Positions 10,995 through 20,426 of a DNA stretch of 64,000 nt are shown here, piece by piece. Every line of letters begins with the position of its first letter. The first letter of the stretch is position 1. The stretch lies in contig JACADY010000065.1 in NCBI GenBank assembly GCA_013389115.1, forward strand, positions 31,205 to 95,204, written 5' to 3'. The position numbers were made by a program, and so were the translations under genes. A model generated the notes under the pieces. The model was not told where the DNA came from, did not search any database, and saw only the letters and a program-made list of their open reading frames with translations. This stretch comes from Alphaproteobacteria bacterium. Its GTDB lineage: Bacteria; Pseudomonadota; Alphaproteobacteria; Micropepsales; Micropepsaceae.

Positions 10995-11702
10995 TCAGGG
11001 ACGGCGCAGGAAAGACAAATAGGTGCAATCCCGCCCCGCCGCACGAGCCTTTGTCTCATACCGGGTCGGCGGCCAGGAAAGGGGGCGCGTCATGGTTTGC
11101 GCGGCCGCTGCGAAACTGCCCTCGGCCGCCACCTCCTCAAGAGCCCAATCGGCATAGTCGCGCTTGTCAGTCGCCAGCCGCAGCTCGGCCCGTTGGGCCA
11201 TCACGCGGGCAAGGGCGGCAAGGTTCTCCCGCGCGAAGAAGCGGCGCTTCCAATGGCGCTTCTTCGGCCATGGATCGGGAAAAAGCACGAAGGCGCGCGC
11301 GATGCACGCATCGGGCAGCGCGTCGATGATGTCACGCGCGTCGCCCTGGTGAATGCGGATATTGGCAAGTCCTTGCGCTTCGATCTGGCTGAGGAGTTTG
11401 GCGATCCCGTTGATGAAGGGCTCGCAGGCGATGAGCCCCACCCCAGGGTTGACGGCCGCCTGCGCCGCCGCGTGCTCTCCACCGCCCGAGCCCACTTCCA
11501 GCCAGAATTCGGATGCCTGTGGGAAAAGGGCGGCGGGATCGCGCGCGACGTCGGGCGATACCGCAAGGCGGGGCAGCAATTGCGCCATCAGCTCCTGCTG
11601 ATGATCGCGCAGCCTGTGCCCCACGCGGCGGCCATAGAGCTTGCGCCGCGGCCCTTGCGCCCGCGGCGGCCCTGCCTTCTCAGAAGGCGCGCTTGAGCTC
11701 AT
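10995..11702 (-). CDS. trmB: tRNA (guanine(46)-N(7)-)-methyltransferase
   Basis: SAM-dependent enzyme that makes m7G46 in tRNA. At 235 residues it shows [16 protein letters not shown] near the N-terminus, the SAM-binding block [10 protein letters not shown], and the family signature [15 protein letters not shown]. The proposed ATG at 11702 overlaps the 3' end of metK by 23 bp. That may indicate coupling, or a slightly later start such as within the basic segment. It is the last gene of the lnt-XRE-metK-trmB run, and the rimP promoter lies just downstream. Confidence 0.96.
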   Translation of the reverse strand: MSSSAPSEKAGPPRAQGPRRKLYGRRVGHRLRDHQQELMAQLLPRLAVSPDVARDPAALFPQASEFWLEVGSGGGEHAAAQAAVNPGVGLIACEPFINGIAKLLSQIEAQGLANIRIHQGDARDIIDALPDACIARAFVLFPDPWPKKRHWKRRFFARENLAALARVMAQRAELRLATDKRDYADWALEEVAAEGSFAAAAQTMTRPLSWPPTRYETKARAAGRDCTYLSFLRRP

Positions 11703-12876
11703 CGATCAGGTCGGTCCTCTCCCAGGAGAAGCCGCCATCGGCCTGCGGCGCGCGACCGAAATGGCCATAGGCGGCCGTGCGCGCATAAATCGGCCGGTTG
11801 AGGCCAAGGCGCTCGCGCAGGCGGCTGGGCTTCAGGCTGGCGATTTCCGGCAGGATCTTTTCCAGCCGGTCCTCTTCGACCTTTCCGGTGCCGTGCGTGT
11901 CCACATAAACAGAAAGCGGATCGGCAACGCCGATCGCATAGGAGACCTGGATCGTGCAGCGCTCGGCAAGCCCGGCAGCGACCACGTTCTTCGCCAGGTG
12001 GCGCGCGGCATAGGCGGCCGAGCGGTCGACCTTGGTTGGATCCTTGCCCGAGAAAGCGCCGCCGCCATGCGGGGCCGCGCCGCCATAGGTGTCCACAATG
12101 ATCTTGCGGCCGGTGAGGCCCGCATCGCCATCAGGACCGCCGATGACAAAGGCGCCCGTCGGATTGACGTGCCAGACGCAATCCTTGCCAATCCAGCCCT
12201 CCGGCAGCGCCTTTTTTACATAAGGCTCGACAATCGCGCGCACCTGGGAGGAGGATAGGTTGGGATCGATGTGCTGGGTCGAGACGACGATTTGCGTCGC
12301 GCCAACCGGCTTGCCGTCAACATAGCGCACTGTGACCTGGCTCTTGGCGTCGGGGCCGAGGAGGCGTGCGTCGCCCTCCTTCGCGCGGCGCGCTTCGCTC
12401 AACAGCCTCAAGATGTTGTGCGCATAATAGAGCGGCGCCGGCATGAGATCCGGCGTCTCAGAGCAGGCATAGCCGAACATGATGCCCTGGTCGCCCGCGC
12501 CAACGTCCTTGTTGTCTTTCTCATCAACGCCTTGCGCGATATGCATGGACTGGCCGTGCAGCACAACCGAAATGTCGGCGCTTTCCCAGTGGAAGCCTTC
12601 CTGCTCGTAGCCGATGTCCTTGATGGCGAGGCGCGCAATATGGGCTATGAGATCGCGCGTGATCTCCTTGGGCCCGCGCGTTTCGCCGGCGATCACGACC
12701 TTGTTCGTCGTCGCCATCGTCTCGCAGGCGACGCGCAGATCCTTCGGATTCCAGCCATAGTCAGGGCCAAAGCGGAAATAGGCGTCCACCACCTCATCGG
12801 AGATTCGATCGCAGACCTTGTCCGGGTGACCTTCCGAGACGCTCTCGCTCGTGAACATGTAATTCCGACGCGCCAA
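11680..12876 (-). CDS. metK: S-adenosylmethionine synthetase
   Basis: Makes SAM from methionine and ATP. I start at the TTG at 12876: this gives [20 protein letters not shown], the family N-terminus, and GGGAGG lies 9 bases upstream (12891-12886). The frame is open to a possible start at 13032, but those 52 residues are not MetK-like. The protein has 398 residues, including [22 protein letters not shown], and [22 protein letters not shown]. The 121-bp leader holds a TTGACC box (12984-12979) and a sequence resembling part of the SAM/SAH riboswitch. It lies between the XRE regulator and trmB. Confidence 0.97.
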   Translation of the reverse strand: MARRNYMFTSESVSEGHPDKVCDRISDEVVDAYFRFGPDYGWNPKDLRVACETMATTNKVVIAGETRGPKEITRDLIAHIARLAIKDIGYEQEGFHWESADISVVLHGQSMHIAQGVDEKDNKDVGAGDQGIMFGYACSETPDLMPAPLYYAHNILRLLSEARRAKEGDARLLGPDAKSQVTVRYVDGKPVGATQIVVSTQHIDPNLSSSQVRAIVEPYVKKALPEGWIGKDCVWHVNPTGAFVIGGPDGDAGLTGRKIIVDTYGGAAPHGGGAFSGKDPTKVDRSAAYAARHLAKNVVAAGLAERCTIQVSYAIGVADPLSVYVDTHGTGKVEEDRLEKILPEIASLKPSRLRERLGLNRPIYARTAAYGHFGRAPQADGGFSWERTDLIDELKRAF

Positions 12877-12885
12877 AGCGATGAT

Positions 12886-12963
12886 CCTCCCATAGAGATG
12901 CGGTAAAGCGCTTTTCACCCGTGCCGACATGGACAACGGGGCGGAAGCGGGCGCCGTTGTGAC
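12886..12963 (-). promoter_or_regulatory. metK leader with SAM/SAH-riboswitch-like core
   Basis: The minus strand carries GTCACAACGGC (12963-12953), then GCTTCC (about 12947-12942), a later GGTGA and the ribosome-binding GGGAGG (12891-12886). From memory, the SAM/SAH riboswitch found before metK in Rhodobacterales has a GUCACAACGGCUUCC core whose CUUCC pairs with a GGAG at the ribosome-binding site. The match is partial: six extra bases interrupt the core. The same bases also form ACAACGG-N14-CCGTTGT (12960-12933), which could be an operator or simple hairpin. A TTGACC box at 12984-12979 would place its -10 over this palindrome, so either reading is provisional. Confidence 0.35.
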
Positions 12964-12997
12964 AAGGATCGACCTCGGGGTCAAGCGAAGTGCGCTG

Positions 12998-13432
12998 TCA
13001 GGATTTCGCCGTGCCGGTCTCTTCCTCGCCATTGCCCGCTAATTCCTTGACGAGCTCGACGATGCGGCGGCGGACCTTGGGATCAGAGATGCGATAGAAA
13101 TAGCGATTGAGCTGAAGCCCTTCGGGGCTTGTCACATAGTCCATCACAAAAGGTGCCGCAGACTCATTTTCGGCGAATCCGGGGCCAGAACCTTCTGGCA
13201 GTCCCGCGAGATCATCGAAAAAGAATTGCACTGGCACGCCCAATATTTGGCTCATCTGGAAGAGGCGGCCGGCACCAATGCGATTGGCGCCCTTTTCATA
13301 TTTTTGTACTTGCTGAAAGGTGAGCCCTAAGAGCTCACCTAAACGTTCCTGGCTCATGCCAATGAGCATTCTGCGCAGGCGGACACGGCCGCCAACGTGC
13401 GCGTCGATAGGATTGCCTTGTTTCTTGGCCAC
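12998..13432 (-). CDS. XRE-family helix-turn-helix regulator
   Basis: A 144-residue Cro/CI-type repressor-like protein. The HTH is at about residues 17-75: [40 protein letters not shown] and [17 protein letters not shown]. The C-terminal half (about 95-140: [26 protein letters not shown]) is the short conserved tail of a widespread alphaproteobacterial subfamily found beside lnt and metK. It starts at a GTG with no clear ribosome-binding site. A strong promoter directly upstream (13473-13501) suggests its own expression. Target genes are unknown; metK downstream is the obvious candidate. Confidence 0.9.
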   Translation of the reverse strand: MAKKQGNPIDAHVGGRVRLRRMLIGMSQERLGELLGLTFQQVQKYEKGANRIGAGRLFQMSQILGVPVQFFFDDLAGLPEGSGPGFAENESAAPFVMDYVTSPEGLQLNRYFYRISDPKVRRRIVELVKELAGNGEEETGTAKS

Positions 13433-13472
13433 TTAGAGAATCCATACGCAACTGGAGGATGGGAAGCACATC

Positions 13473-13501
13473 CCTATATGTGGTTCGTTCCCTGGGGTCA
13501 A
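13473..13501 (-). promoter_or_regulatory. Strong sigma-70-type promoter for the XRE gene
   Basis: Minus-strand TTGACC (13501-13496), a 17-bp spacer, TATAGG (13478-13473). The -35 box overlaps the last codons of lnt. It would start transcription about 33 bp before the GTG of the XRE gene. The TTGACCCC stretch recurs in front of metK. Confidence 0.65.
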
Positions 13502-15090
13502 ACTTGCGGAGTCGCTCTACGCCCGAGAAACACGGCCCATCCCAAGAGACTGAGACAAAATGCTGCAAAAATATAACCACCAAGATTAACAGCTATCGTA
13601 AGGGAAAGCGCTACGGGCAAGGATTCATCCAGTATTCCCTGCCGTCCATAGTCTATTCGCGCCCTTACTCTTCCATAGGCGTCAATAACGGCGGAAATTC
13701 CGGTGTTTGCGGCCCGGATGACGGGAAGGCCTTCCTCTATCGCTCTCACCCGGGCGATGACGAGATGCTGGCGGGGGCCGGAGGTGTTCTTGAACCAGCT
13801 GTCATCGGTGACATTGATGAGCCATTGGGGCCGATCGGCGGGATCGGTCACGGCTCCGGGGAAAATAATCTCATAGCAGATGAGTGGTCCAAAGGGCGGC
13901 GCGTCAGGCAGTTTTATCGTGCGGGGACCTGGTCCCCTTCCAAAGGATCCCGGGATGACGACGATCTTGCGGATGCCGATCGCCTCGAAAAAATCCGCAA
14001 ACGGCAGGTACTCGCCGAAGGGAACGAGGTGCGCCTTGTCATAGGTCGCCATCACCTTCCCCACATTGTCGATGACCTGGAAGGCGTTATAGGGCGTGCC
14101 ACGCTGGTCCTCGCCCTTGGCGCGGTCGACCCGCACCGCGCCCGTCATTAGCGTGGCCGAGGGCGGCAAGATCTCGGCGATCATCGCCAAGGCATCCGGG
14201 TCGCTGTCCAGCAGAAAAGGCGGCGCGGCCTCGGGCCAGATCACGTGGCTTATGCGCTCGAGGCCCGGCTCGTTCGTGAGCTCCAGCAGGCGCAGCCAGT
14301 TCTGCCAGCGCAGATGGGGGACGTATTTTTCCTCCTGGGGGGTGTTCGGCTGAACGATGCGCAAATGCACCCCTTGCACGGTCTCATCGCCCGCATCTGC
14401 AAGGCGGATCATGCCGAAAGCGAAATTGGCGATGAGCAGTCCGGCCATCAGGGCGGGAATGGTCACGGCGGCCGGCGTGGTGTTCCAGCCCCTTCGGCTC
14501 ACCAGCGCGGCCAGCGCGCATGCCGCCGCCGTCGTCAGCAGTGTCAGCCCGTAAATGCCGAAGAGCGACGCGCTTTGCAGCATCGCATCGGAAAAACCCC
14601 AGGCATAGCCAATCAAATTCCAGGGAAAGCCGGTGAGAATGTGTCCGCGCAGCCATTCGGCGAGGATGAGGCAGAGCGTGAGGGTGAGGACGCGCTCGGG
14701 TCCATTCGTCCAGAAATAGCGCGCGGCGGCAAAGGCGGCGGCAAAAAACAATGCCAACCCGCCCGGAAACAGCAGGGCGACAAAGGGCAGCAGCCAGGCA
14801 TGGTCCTCGGCATCCACCAGGAAGGCGAAACCCACCCAATAAATCCCGCCCAGGAAGAAACCGAAGCCAAAGCTCCAGCCCATCAGCGCGGCGTTCTTCA
14901 ACGGCGCCTCGCGCAAGCCATCGAGCATCAGGATGACGGCTGGAAAAACGATGAGCAGCAGCGGCAAGGCATAGACGGGCGGCAGTGAAGCCGCAGCCCC
15001 AAGGCCTGATACGAAAGCCAAGCCCAGCCTCGTCCACCCGGTCCGACTGGCCACCCAGTCGACCGCACGCATCAGGCCTGCAAGCTGCAT
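13498..15090 (-). CDS. lnt: Apolipoprotein N-acyltransferase
   Basis: Inner-membrane enzyme adding the third acyl chain to the N-terminal cysteine of lipoproteins. At 530 residues it has six or more N-terminal membrane segments (about 20-200), then a periplasmic nitrilase domain with the Glu-Lys-Cys triad visible as WPEAAPPFL, YDKAHLVPFGEYLPF and PLICYEIIFPG. A last membrane helix (about 495-520) ends the protein. It sits 11 bp after corC, the classic ybeY-corC-lnt order, and its substrates include lipoproteins encoded in this window (45716-46468, 47895-49199). Confidence 0.97.
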   Translation of the reverse strand: MQLAGLMRAVDWVASRTGWTRLGLAFVSGLGAAASLPPVYALPLLLIVFPAVILMLDGLREAPLKNAALMGWSFGFGFFLGGIYWVGFAFLVDAEDHAWLLPFVALLFPGGLALFFAAAFAAARYFWTNGPERVLTLTLCLILAEWLRGHILTGFPWNLIGYAWGFSDAMLQSASLFGIYGLTLLTTAAACALAALVSRRGWNTTPAAVTIPALMAGLLIANFAFGMIRLADAGDETVQGVHLRIVQPNTPQEEKYVPHLRWQNWLRLLELTNEPGLERISHVIWPEAAPPFLLDSDPDALAMIAEILPPSATLMTGAVRVDRAKGEDQRGTPYNAFQVIDNVGKVMATYDKAHLVPFGEYLPFADFFEAIGIRKIVVIPGSFGRGPGPRTIKLPDAPPFGPLICYEIIFPGAVTDPADRPQWLINVTDDSWFKNTSGPRQHLVIARVRAIEEGLPVIRAANTGISAVIDAYGRVRARIDYGRQGILDESLPVALSLTIAVNLGGYIFAAFCLSLLGWAVFLGRRATPQV

Positions 15091-15101
15091 CCCCCCACCC
15101 T

Positions 15102-16097
15102 TTAGCCGGAGACCTTTGCCTTACGTGGACGCTCTTCGGCCGCCGTTGCCGGGGCGGGCGCCGCTTCCTCAGAGCCCGCCGGCGCCGCGGGGCGGATGCG
15201 CACGCGTTTGACCCGCCGGGCATCGGCGTCGGTGATCTCCAGCATCGCGCCGGAGGGGAGCTCGATCACATCGCCGCGGCGGGGTACGCGGCCGATCAGG
15301 GCCGCGGCAAGGCCGCCAATCGTATCCACCTCTTCTTCCAACTCTCCCACCGCCAGGCGATGGCCCAGCACCTGTTCCAGGTCCTCCAGCTCGACCCGCG
15401 CGATGACATCGAAGCTACCATCGGCACGCTTGGCGATGCCGTGCTCGGTGTCGGTATCATGCTCGTCCTCGATGTCGCCCACGATCTGCTCCACCACATC
15501 CTCGATGGAGAGCAGGCCGGCGATGCCGCCATATTCATCGACGACGAGGGCGAGGTGGATGTGCGAGGTCTGCATCTTCAGAAGCAGGTCGACGACCGGC
15601 ATCGAGGCCGGCACGAAGAGGATGTCGCGGCGCAGCTTTTCGATCTCGAAGACCGCAGGCTCTTCGCCCGGAACCAGCAGGCTCACCACATCCTTGATGT
15701 GCACCATGCCGAGCGGATTATCGAGCGTCTCGCGGTAGAGCGGCAGGCGGGAATGCTGGGCATCACGGAAGAGGCGGACAAGGTCAGCCAGGCTGATCCC
15801 GGCCTCAACCCCGATGATATCCGCACGCGGAACCATCACGTCCTCGACGCGCAGATCGCTGAATTCGAGGATGTTGCGCAGCATGTGGCGCTCCTCGGGC
15901 GCCAGCGAGTCCTTTTCCTCCTCGGACTGGTCGAGGATCTCCTCGATGCTGTCGCGGGCGCTCTCGCCCGTCCAGCTGCGCAAGACCGCCGAAAGCCGGC
16001 CCAGCACGGCACCCAGCAGGGTGCGTCTACTTTCGCTGTCCTCGCCTTCGGATTTCGGCAGAACCTCCGGCCGACCGCCGTTTGATTGATCCGTCAT
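15102..16097 (-). CDS. CorC/HlyC-family CBS-domain protein
   Basis: A 331-residue cytoplasmic protein with two CBS domains (about residues 75-205; VMVPRADIIGVEAGISLADL and LLKMQTSHIHLALVVDEYGGIAGLLSIEDVVEQIVGDIEDE span the second) and a C-terminal CorC_HlyC domain (about 220-300). There is no N-terminal DUF21 membrane domain, so this is the short CorC type. Homologues are linked to Mg/Co efflux or called hemolysins, but the biochemical role is unsettled. It overlaps the ybeY stop by 4 bp. Confidence 0.93.
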   Translation of the reverse strand: MTDQSNGGRPEVLPKSEGEDSESRRTLLGAVLGRLSAVLRSWTGESARDSIEEILDQSEEEKDSLAPEERHMLRNILEFSDLRVEDVMVPRADIIGVEAGISLADLVRLFRDAQHSRLPLYRETLDNPLGMVHIKDVVSLLVPGEEPAVFEIEKLRRDILFVPASMPVVDLLLKMQTSHIHLALVVDEYGGIAGLLSIEDVVEQIVGDIEDEHDTDTEHGIAKRADGSFDVIARVELEDLEQVLGHRLAVGELEEEVDTIGGLAAALIGRVPRRGDVIELPSGAMLEITDADARRVKRVRIRPAAPAGSEEAAPAPATAAEERPRKAKVSG

Positions 16098-16588
16098 GCC
16101 GTCCGCTTCCCAGGCCTATAGGGATCGGGCAGTCCCATGGCGCTCAAAACCTTAACCTCCAGCCCTTCCATCACGGCCGCCTCGCGGGCGGCCACATGAT
16201 CATAGCCGAGCAAATGCAAAATCCCATGTACAACAAGATGGGCCGTGTGGTCCGCGACAGTTTTGCGATCCCGCGCCGCCTCGGCCAAAATTGTCTCCAG
16301 GCCCAAAGCAATATCCCCCAGGAATAGGGACCGTTCCGCTTCCGGAATTATTCTGATCTGATCTTTAGACGCCGGAAAGGACAGCACGTTGGTGGCCTTG
16401 TCCTTCCCGCGAAAATGGGCGTTGAGCCGGCGCAGCTCGTCATCGTTCGCGAAGGCGATCGCTACCCCGCCTTGACCGCCCGCGGCCTTGAGGGCAGACC
16501 TTGCCCAGGCACGCGCCGCCTTCACAAGGCCCGGGACCGCCTTTCGCCAGGCAGGGTCGCGGATCACGATGTCGATGCGATCCGCCAT
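16094..16588 (-). CDS. ybeY: Endoribonuclease YbeY
   Basis: Zinc-dependent RNase needed for 16S rRNA 3' maturation and ribosome quality control. The 164-residue protein carries the family metal motif HGILHLLGYDH (three His) at about residues 128-138, preceded by RGKDKATNVLSFP and LGDIALG. It starts 2 bp after phoH and overlaps corC by 4 bp. Confidence 0.97.
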   Translation of the reverse strand: MADRIDIVIRDPAWRKAVPGLVKAARAWARSALKAAGGQGGVAIAFANDDELRRLNAHFRGKDKATNVLSFPASKDQIRIIPEAERSLFLGDIALGLETILAEAARDRKTVADHTAHLVVHGILHLLGYDHVAAREAAVMEGLEVKVLSAMGLPDPYRPGKRTA

Positions 16589-16590
16589 TG

Positions 16591-17601
16591 TCAGCCGGGT
16601 GCGCGGCGGGGAGCGGGCGGCTTGGCGCGGCCGTCATGCTCGGCATAGGCCTTGACGATCCTTGTCACGAGATCGTGGCGCACAACGTCCTCCTCAGTAA
16701 AGCGGATAAGTCCTACGCCATCGATGCCACGCAGAATCGATTCTGCTTCCGACAGTCCTGAAAGATGACCGGCGGGCAAGTCGGTCTGGGTTGGATCGCC
16801 CGTGACCACCATGCGCGAGCCCTCGCCAAGGCGGGTCAAGAACATCCGCATCTGAACGGGCGTGGCGTTCTGCGCCTCATCGAGGATCACAAAGGCATGG
16901 GAAAGGGTCCGACCGCGCATGAAGGCAAGCGGGGCGATTTCAATCTCACCCGATTCCATCCAGCGCTGGACCTGCTCGCCGGGCAGCATCTCGAACAGCG
17001 CGTCATAGAGCGGGCGCAAATAGGGATCGACCTTTTCCTTGATGTCGCCGGGCAGGAAACCCAGCTTCTCGCCCGCCTCAACGGCCGGGCGGGAAAGGAT
17101 GATCCGGCGCACCTGGTTCTGCAGCAGAAGCGATGCCGCCATCGCGACCGCCAGATAGGTTTTGCCCGTGCCCGCGGGGCCAAAGCCGAACACCAGTTCC
17201 TTCTTCTGCAAGGCCTCCACATAAGCGCCCTGGTTGCGCGTGCGCGGGCGGATCACGCCACGGCGCGTGCGGATCTCAAGCCCGCTCGATTGCCCCCCAG
17301 AGGCCGCAAGGCGCGCCTCACCCTCGATCTCGGCCGGGGTCAGGTCTTCGCCGCGCTTCAGCCTTGCATAGAGCACGCGCAGCAACTCGCCCGTCGCCTG
17401 CACTGTTTCGAGTGCACCGTTCACCGCCAGGCGATTGCCGCGATGGGCGACCCGCGCGCCAAGGCGCCGCTCGATCTCGGCAAGATTGCGGTTGTGCGGC
17501 CCCAAGAGCCGCGCAAGCAGGCGGTTGTCGTCGAACTCGATGACGATCTCGACCGGCGGATCGCCCTCAACGACCCCAGATTTCTTTGGTGGTCTTGTCA
17601 C
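16591..17601 (-). CDS. PhoH-family ATPase (YbeZ)
   Basis: A 336-residue P-loop ATPase of the PhoH/YbeZ type, thought to work with YbeY in RNA metabolism. Walker A is [11 protein letters not shown] and Walker [23 protein letters not shown] is the conserved third block. An N-terminal KH-like segment ([19 protein letters not shown]) precedes the ATPase. I start at the GTG at 17601, which overlaps the miaB TGA in the 4-base form GTGA; an upstream in-frame start at 17688 would intrude into miaB and adds a non-family Arg/Gly-rich stretch. Confidence 0.95.
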   Translation of the reverse strand: MTRPPKKSGVVEGDPPVEIVIEFDDNRLLARLLGPHNRNLAEIERRLGARVAHRGNRLAVNGALETVQATGELLRVLYARLKRGEDLTPAEIEGEARLAASGGQSSGLEIRTRRGVIRPRTRNQGAYVEALQKKELVFGFGPAGTGKTYLAVAMAASLLLQNQVRRIILSRPAVEAGEKLGFLPGDIKEKVDPYLRPLYDALFEMLPGEQVQRWMESGEIEIAPLAFMRGRTLSHAFVILDEAQNATPVQMRMFLTRLGEGSRMVVTGDPTQTDLPAGHLSGLSEAESILRGIDGVGLIRFTEEDVVRHDLVTRIVKAYAEHDGRAKPPAPRRAPG

Positions 17602-18953
17602 TCGGCGGCCACGCGTTCGCCCGCGAGCGTGCCCGCAAGGCTGTTGGTATCGGCGCGCTCGATGCGCACCTGCGCGATGCGCCCGCAAAGCGCTGAAGGC
17701 GCCGACACATGCACGGGCTGGAGGTAGGGGCTGCGGCCCACAAGCTGACCCTCATGTCGGCCCGCGTGTTCGAACAGCACCGGCAGCGTGCGACCAAGGA
17801 GGCTTTCGAGGAACGCGCGCTGCTGCCTGGCGAGCAGATCTTGAAGCACCGTGAGGCGGGCCGATTTTTCCTCCTCGGGCACCTGGGCGGCGGAAGCGGC
17901 GGCTGGCGTGCCGGGGCGGCGGCTGTACTTGAAGGAGTAGGCCTGGGCATAGCCGATCTCTTCGACGAGCCGCAGCGTCGCCTCGAAATCCTTGTCGGTC
18001 TCACCTGGAAATCCGACGATGAAGTCGCCCGAAAGCGCAAGGTCGGGCCGGGCCTCGCGGATGCGCGCGATGAGGCGGCGATAATCATCGGCGGTGTGGC
18101 CGCGATTCATGGCCGCCAGCACCCGGTTGGAACCCGCCTGCACCGGCAGGTGCAGATAGGGCATCAGCTTTTCGATGTCGCGATGCGCGGCGATGAGGTC
18201 GTCCGCCATGTCGCGCGGATGGCTCGTCATATAGCGCAGACGCTCCAGACCCTCGATCGCGGCAAGCCGGCGGATCAGGCGGGCGAGGCTCCAGGCCTCA
18301 CCGTCCTCACCCTCGCCATGATAGGCGTTGACGTTCTGGCCGAGCAGCGAAAGCTCACGCACGCCCGCCTCGACGAGGCGGCGGGCTTCGGCCTCTATCT
18401 GCGCGACGGGACGCGAGAACTCCGCCCCGCGCGTATAGGGAACGACGCAGAAGGTGCAAAACTTGTCGCAGCCCTCCTGCACCGTGAGGAACGCCGCCGG
18501 GCCTTTTTGCGAGGACGTGCCCGTTGGCAGACGGTCGAACTTATCCTCTGGCGGAAAATCGGTCTCGAGCACCCGGCCGGCGCCGCGCTCTATCCTTGCA
18601 ATCATCTCAGGCAGGCGGTGATAGGCCTGGGGACCAACGACCATGTCGACAGCGGGGGCGCGGCGGATGATCTCCTCGCCCTCGGCCTGCGCGACGCAGC
18701 CGGAAATGGCGATCAGCATCTTGGCGCCCGTAGCCGCCCTTTCCTCCTTCAGCCTGCGCAAGCGCCCGATCTCGGAATAGATCTTCTCGGCCGCCTTTTC
18801 GCGGATGTGACAGGTATTGAGGATGACGAGGTCGGCGCCCTCCGGCTCATCGATGGGCGCATAGCCCATCGGCGCCAGCAGATCCGCCATGCGGGCGGAA
18901 TCATAGACGTTCATCTGACAGCCGTAAGTCTTGATGAACAGCTTTCTCGTCAA
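17598..18953 (-). CDS. miaB: tRNA-2-methylthio-N6-dimethylallyladenosine synthase
   Basis: Radical SAM enzyme that methylthiolates i6A37 of tRNAs. At 451 residues: the UPF0004 domain with cysteines in [21 protein letters not shown] and [10 protein letters not shown], the radical SAM cluster CDKFCTFC, and a C-terminal TRAM domain (about 375-445). It begins with TTG at 18953, with AGGA about 10 bases upstream. It overlaps phoH by 4 bp and lies 79 bp after plsC. Confidence 0.98.
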   Translation of the reverse strand: MTRKLFIKTYGCQMNVYDSARMADLLAPMGYAPIDEPEGADLVILNTCHIREKAAEKIYSEIGRLRRLKEERAATGAKMLIAISGCVAQAEGEEIIRRAPAVDMVVGPQAYHRLPEMIARIERGAGRVLETDFPPEDKFDRLPTGTSSQKGPAAFLTVQEGCDKFCTFCVVPYTRGAEFSRPVAQIEAEARRLVEAGVRELSLLGQNVNAYHGEGEDGEAWSLARLIRRLAAIEGLERLRYMTSHPRDMADDLIAAHRDIEKLMPYLHLPVQAGSNRVLAAMNRGHTADDYRRLIARIREARPDLALSGDFIVGFPGETDKDFEATLRLVEEIGYAQAYSFKYSRRPGTPAAASAAQVPEEEKSARLTVLQDLLARQQRAFLESLLGRTLPVLFEHAGRHEGQLVGRSPYLQPVHVSAPSALCGRIAQVRIERADTNSLAGTLAGERVAAE

Positions 18954-19032
18954 CGAAGACCGGTCCTTTTTTGCTCAAGGGCCGCTTTATGCCGCGAAGG
19001 GGGCAAGGGATGCAACGGGGCGGCCCCCAATC

Positions 19033-19887
19033 TCAGCGATGGGCGACCGCAATCCCGACGTGATCGTGGTCCTCGGCGCCCGCATGCACAACGCCGCTGG
19101 GGCCCTCAAGGCCCGCCAGCGCATGGGCGACGCCCGCCGATACAATCGCCTCAGCCCGCGCCGAGAGCGCCTTGCGCGAGCCGCACGCGCTGATCGTCAG
19201 GGGCGGATGAAACTCGATCACAACATCGATGGGGCCAAGCATGAAGGCCTCCCACAAATGCGGAACCAGTTCCATATCGCCGTACCAGGCGAAAAAGGGG
19301 CGGTACTCCCGACCCATCGGCAGGCCATGAAGCCGCGTATACGCGACCGACACAGGCTGAACGGGCACATCACGGGCGCCATCGGCGATCTTGAACTGGG
19401 CCGCACCCAACAGCGATGAATTGAACGGCAGCACGCGATTGCCATCGCTGGATGTGCCTTCGGGGAACAGCACGATGGCGTCCCCTTCAGCCAAGCGGCT
19501 TTGCATCTTGTCGCGCTGCTCACCGGTCTTGGCGCGCGCATTGCGCACCACGAAGATCGTACGCTGAAGCTCTGCCAGCAGGCCGAAGAGCGGCCAGGAG
19601 GAAACCTCGCTCTTGGCGACAAAGGAGACGGGCCTGACCGCGCTTAAAACCGGCATGTCCAGCCAGGAGGTATGGTTCGCGATCAGCAGCGCGCCCGAGC
19701 CCCGCACGGGCTCACCATGGACGATGAGGCGAATGCCCAGAAGGCGCAAAATCGTGCGGTGGTACCAAACCGGATAGGCGTCCCGCCACGGCAGGTTCAG
19801 CTTCACCGCCACCCACTGAATCGGGATCGACAGGAGCGTGAGCCCCAGAAAGCCCGTCAGACAGCCTATCGCTCTGATCCGTTGCAC
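19033..19887 (-). CDS. Lysophospholipid (1-acyl-glycerol-3-phosphate) acyltransferase
   Basis: A 284-residue membrane-associated PlsC-family acyltransferase. The catalytic NHTSWLD (NHx4D) is at about residue 70 and the second motif FPEGTSSDG at about 142. One N-terminal hydrophobic segment (about 7-30) anchors it. PlsC acylates lysophosphatidic acid; the related OlsA acylates lyso-ornithine lipid. An OlsB-like gene is present at 36797-37636, so OlsA function cannot be excluded from sequence alone. Starts at GTG, 24 bp after fur. Confidence 0.92.
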   Translation of the reverse strand: MQRIRAIGCLTGFLGLTLLSIPIQWVAVKLNLPWRDAYPVWYHRTILRLLGIRLIVHGEPVRGSGALLIANHTSWLDMPVLSAVRPVSFVAKSEVSSWPLFGLLAELQRTIFVVRNARAKTGEQRDKMQSRLAEGDAIVLFPEGTSSDGNRVLPFNSSLLGAAQFKIADGARDVPVQPVSVAYTRLHGLPMGREYRPFFAWYGDMELVPHLWEAFMLGPIDVVIEFHPPLTISACGSRKALSARAEAIVSAGVAHALAGLEGPSGVVHAGAEDHDHVGIAVAHR

Positions 19888-19911
19888 GCCCGTCCACTTT
19901 ATCTCTTGGCC

Positions 19912-20364
19912 TTAGCCTTCTTTCGGCTCGGGCTTCGCCGCCGCTTCCAAGGGCACACCATACAGCTCCAGGCGGTGATCCACCAGCTTGAAGCCCAGGC
20001 GCTCAGCCACCAGATGCTGCAGGCGCTCTATTTCCTCATTACGGAATTCTATCACCTTTCCCGTCTGAAGATCGATCAGATGGTCATGGTGCTCATCCGG
20101 CACTTCCTCGTAACGGGAACGCCCATCGCGAAAATCATGCCGCTCCAGGATTCCGGCATCCTCAAAAAGCCGCACCGTTCGGTAAACGGTCGCAATCGAG
20201 ATCCGCGGATCGATCACGACGGCGCGGCGATGCAGTTCCTCCGCGTCGGGATGATCCGTCGCCTGCGAGAGAACCCGAGCAATTACGCGCCTTTGCTCGG
20301 TCATACGAAGTCCCTTGATCTCGCATTGGCGCTCAAGGCGATCAGGCATGTTGCGATCGGGCAT
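19912..20364 (-). CDS. fur: Fur-family metal-responsive regulator (Fur/Mur)
   Basis: A 150-residue Fur-family repressor: winged helix (about 10-85: LRMTEQRRVIARVL, ISIATVYRTVRLFEDAGI) and metal-binding dimerisation domain with DEHHDHLID. There are no C-terminal CxxC zinc motifs, as in alphaproteobacterial Fur/Mur proteins, some of which respond to Mn as well as Fe. I start at the ATG at 20364 because GGAGG lies 5 bases before it; an in-frame TTG at 20382 is possible. A partial TGCAAAT-type palindrome upstream suggests autoregulation. Confidence 0.95.
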   Translation of the reverse strand: MPDRNMPDRLERQCEIKGLRMTEQRRVIARVLSQATDHPDAEELHRRAVVIDPRISIATVYRTVRLFEDAGILERHDFRDGRSRYEEVPDEHHDHLIDLQTGKVIEFRNEEIERLQHLVAERLGFKLVDHRLELYGVPLEAAAKPEPKEG

Positions 20365-20393
20365 CGGGGCCTCCGCCTTCAAAAAATGCGGTG

Positions 20394-20410
20394 ATTAAAT
20401 GTAATTTGCA
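20394..20410 (-). promoter_or_regulatory. Possible Fur/Mur operator upstream of fur
   Basis: Minus-strand TGCAAATTACATTTAAT: a TGCAAAT half-site followed by a degenerate ATTT half. It lies in the 62-bp gap between tsaB-rimI and fur, just downstream of a CTTGATT box that could be a -35. Family knowledge: Mur/Fur boxes in this class are often TGCAAAT-like palindromes. The second half is poor. Confidence 0.3.
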
Positions 20411-20426
20411 GCCGACGCAGACGAAA

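Noticed and set aside
12877..13032. N-terminal extension of MetK to an upstream start
   Set aside because: The extra 52 residues lack family similarity, while the TTG at 12876 has a GGGAGG site and yields the canonical N-terminus.
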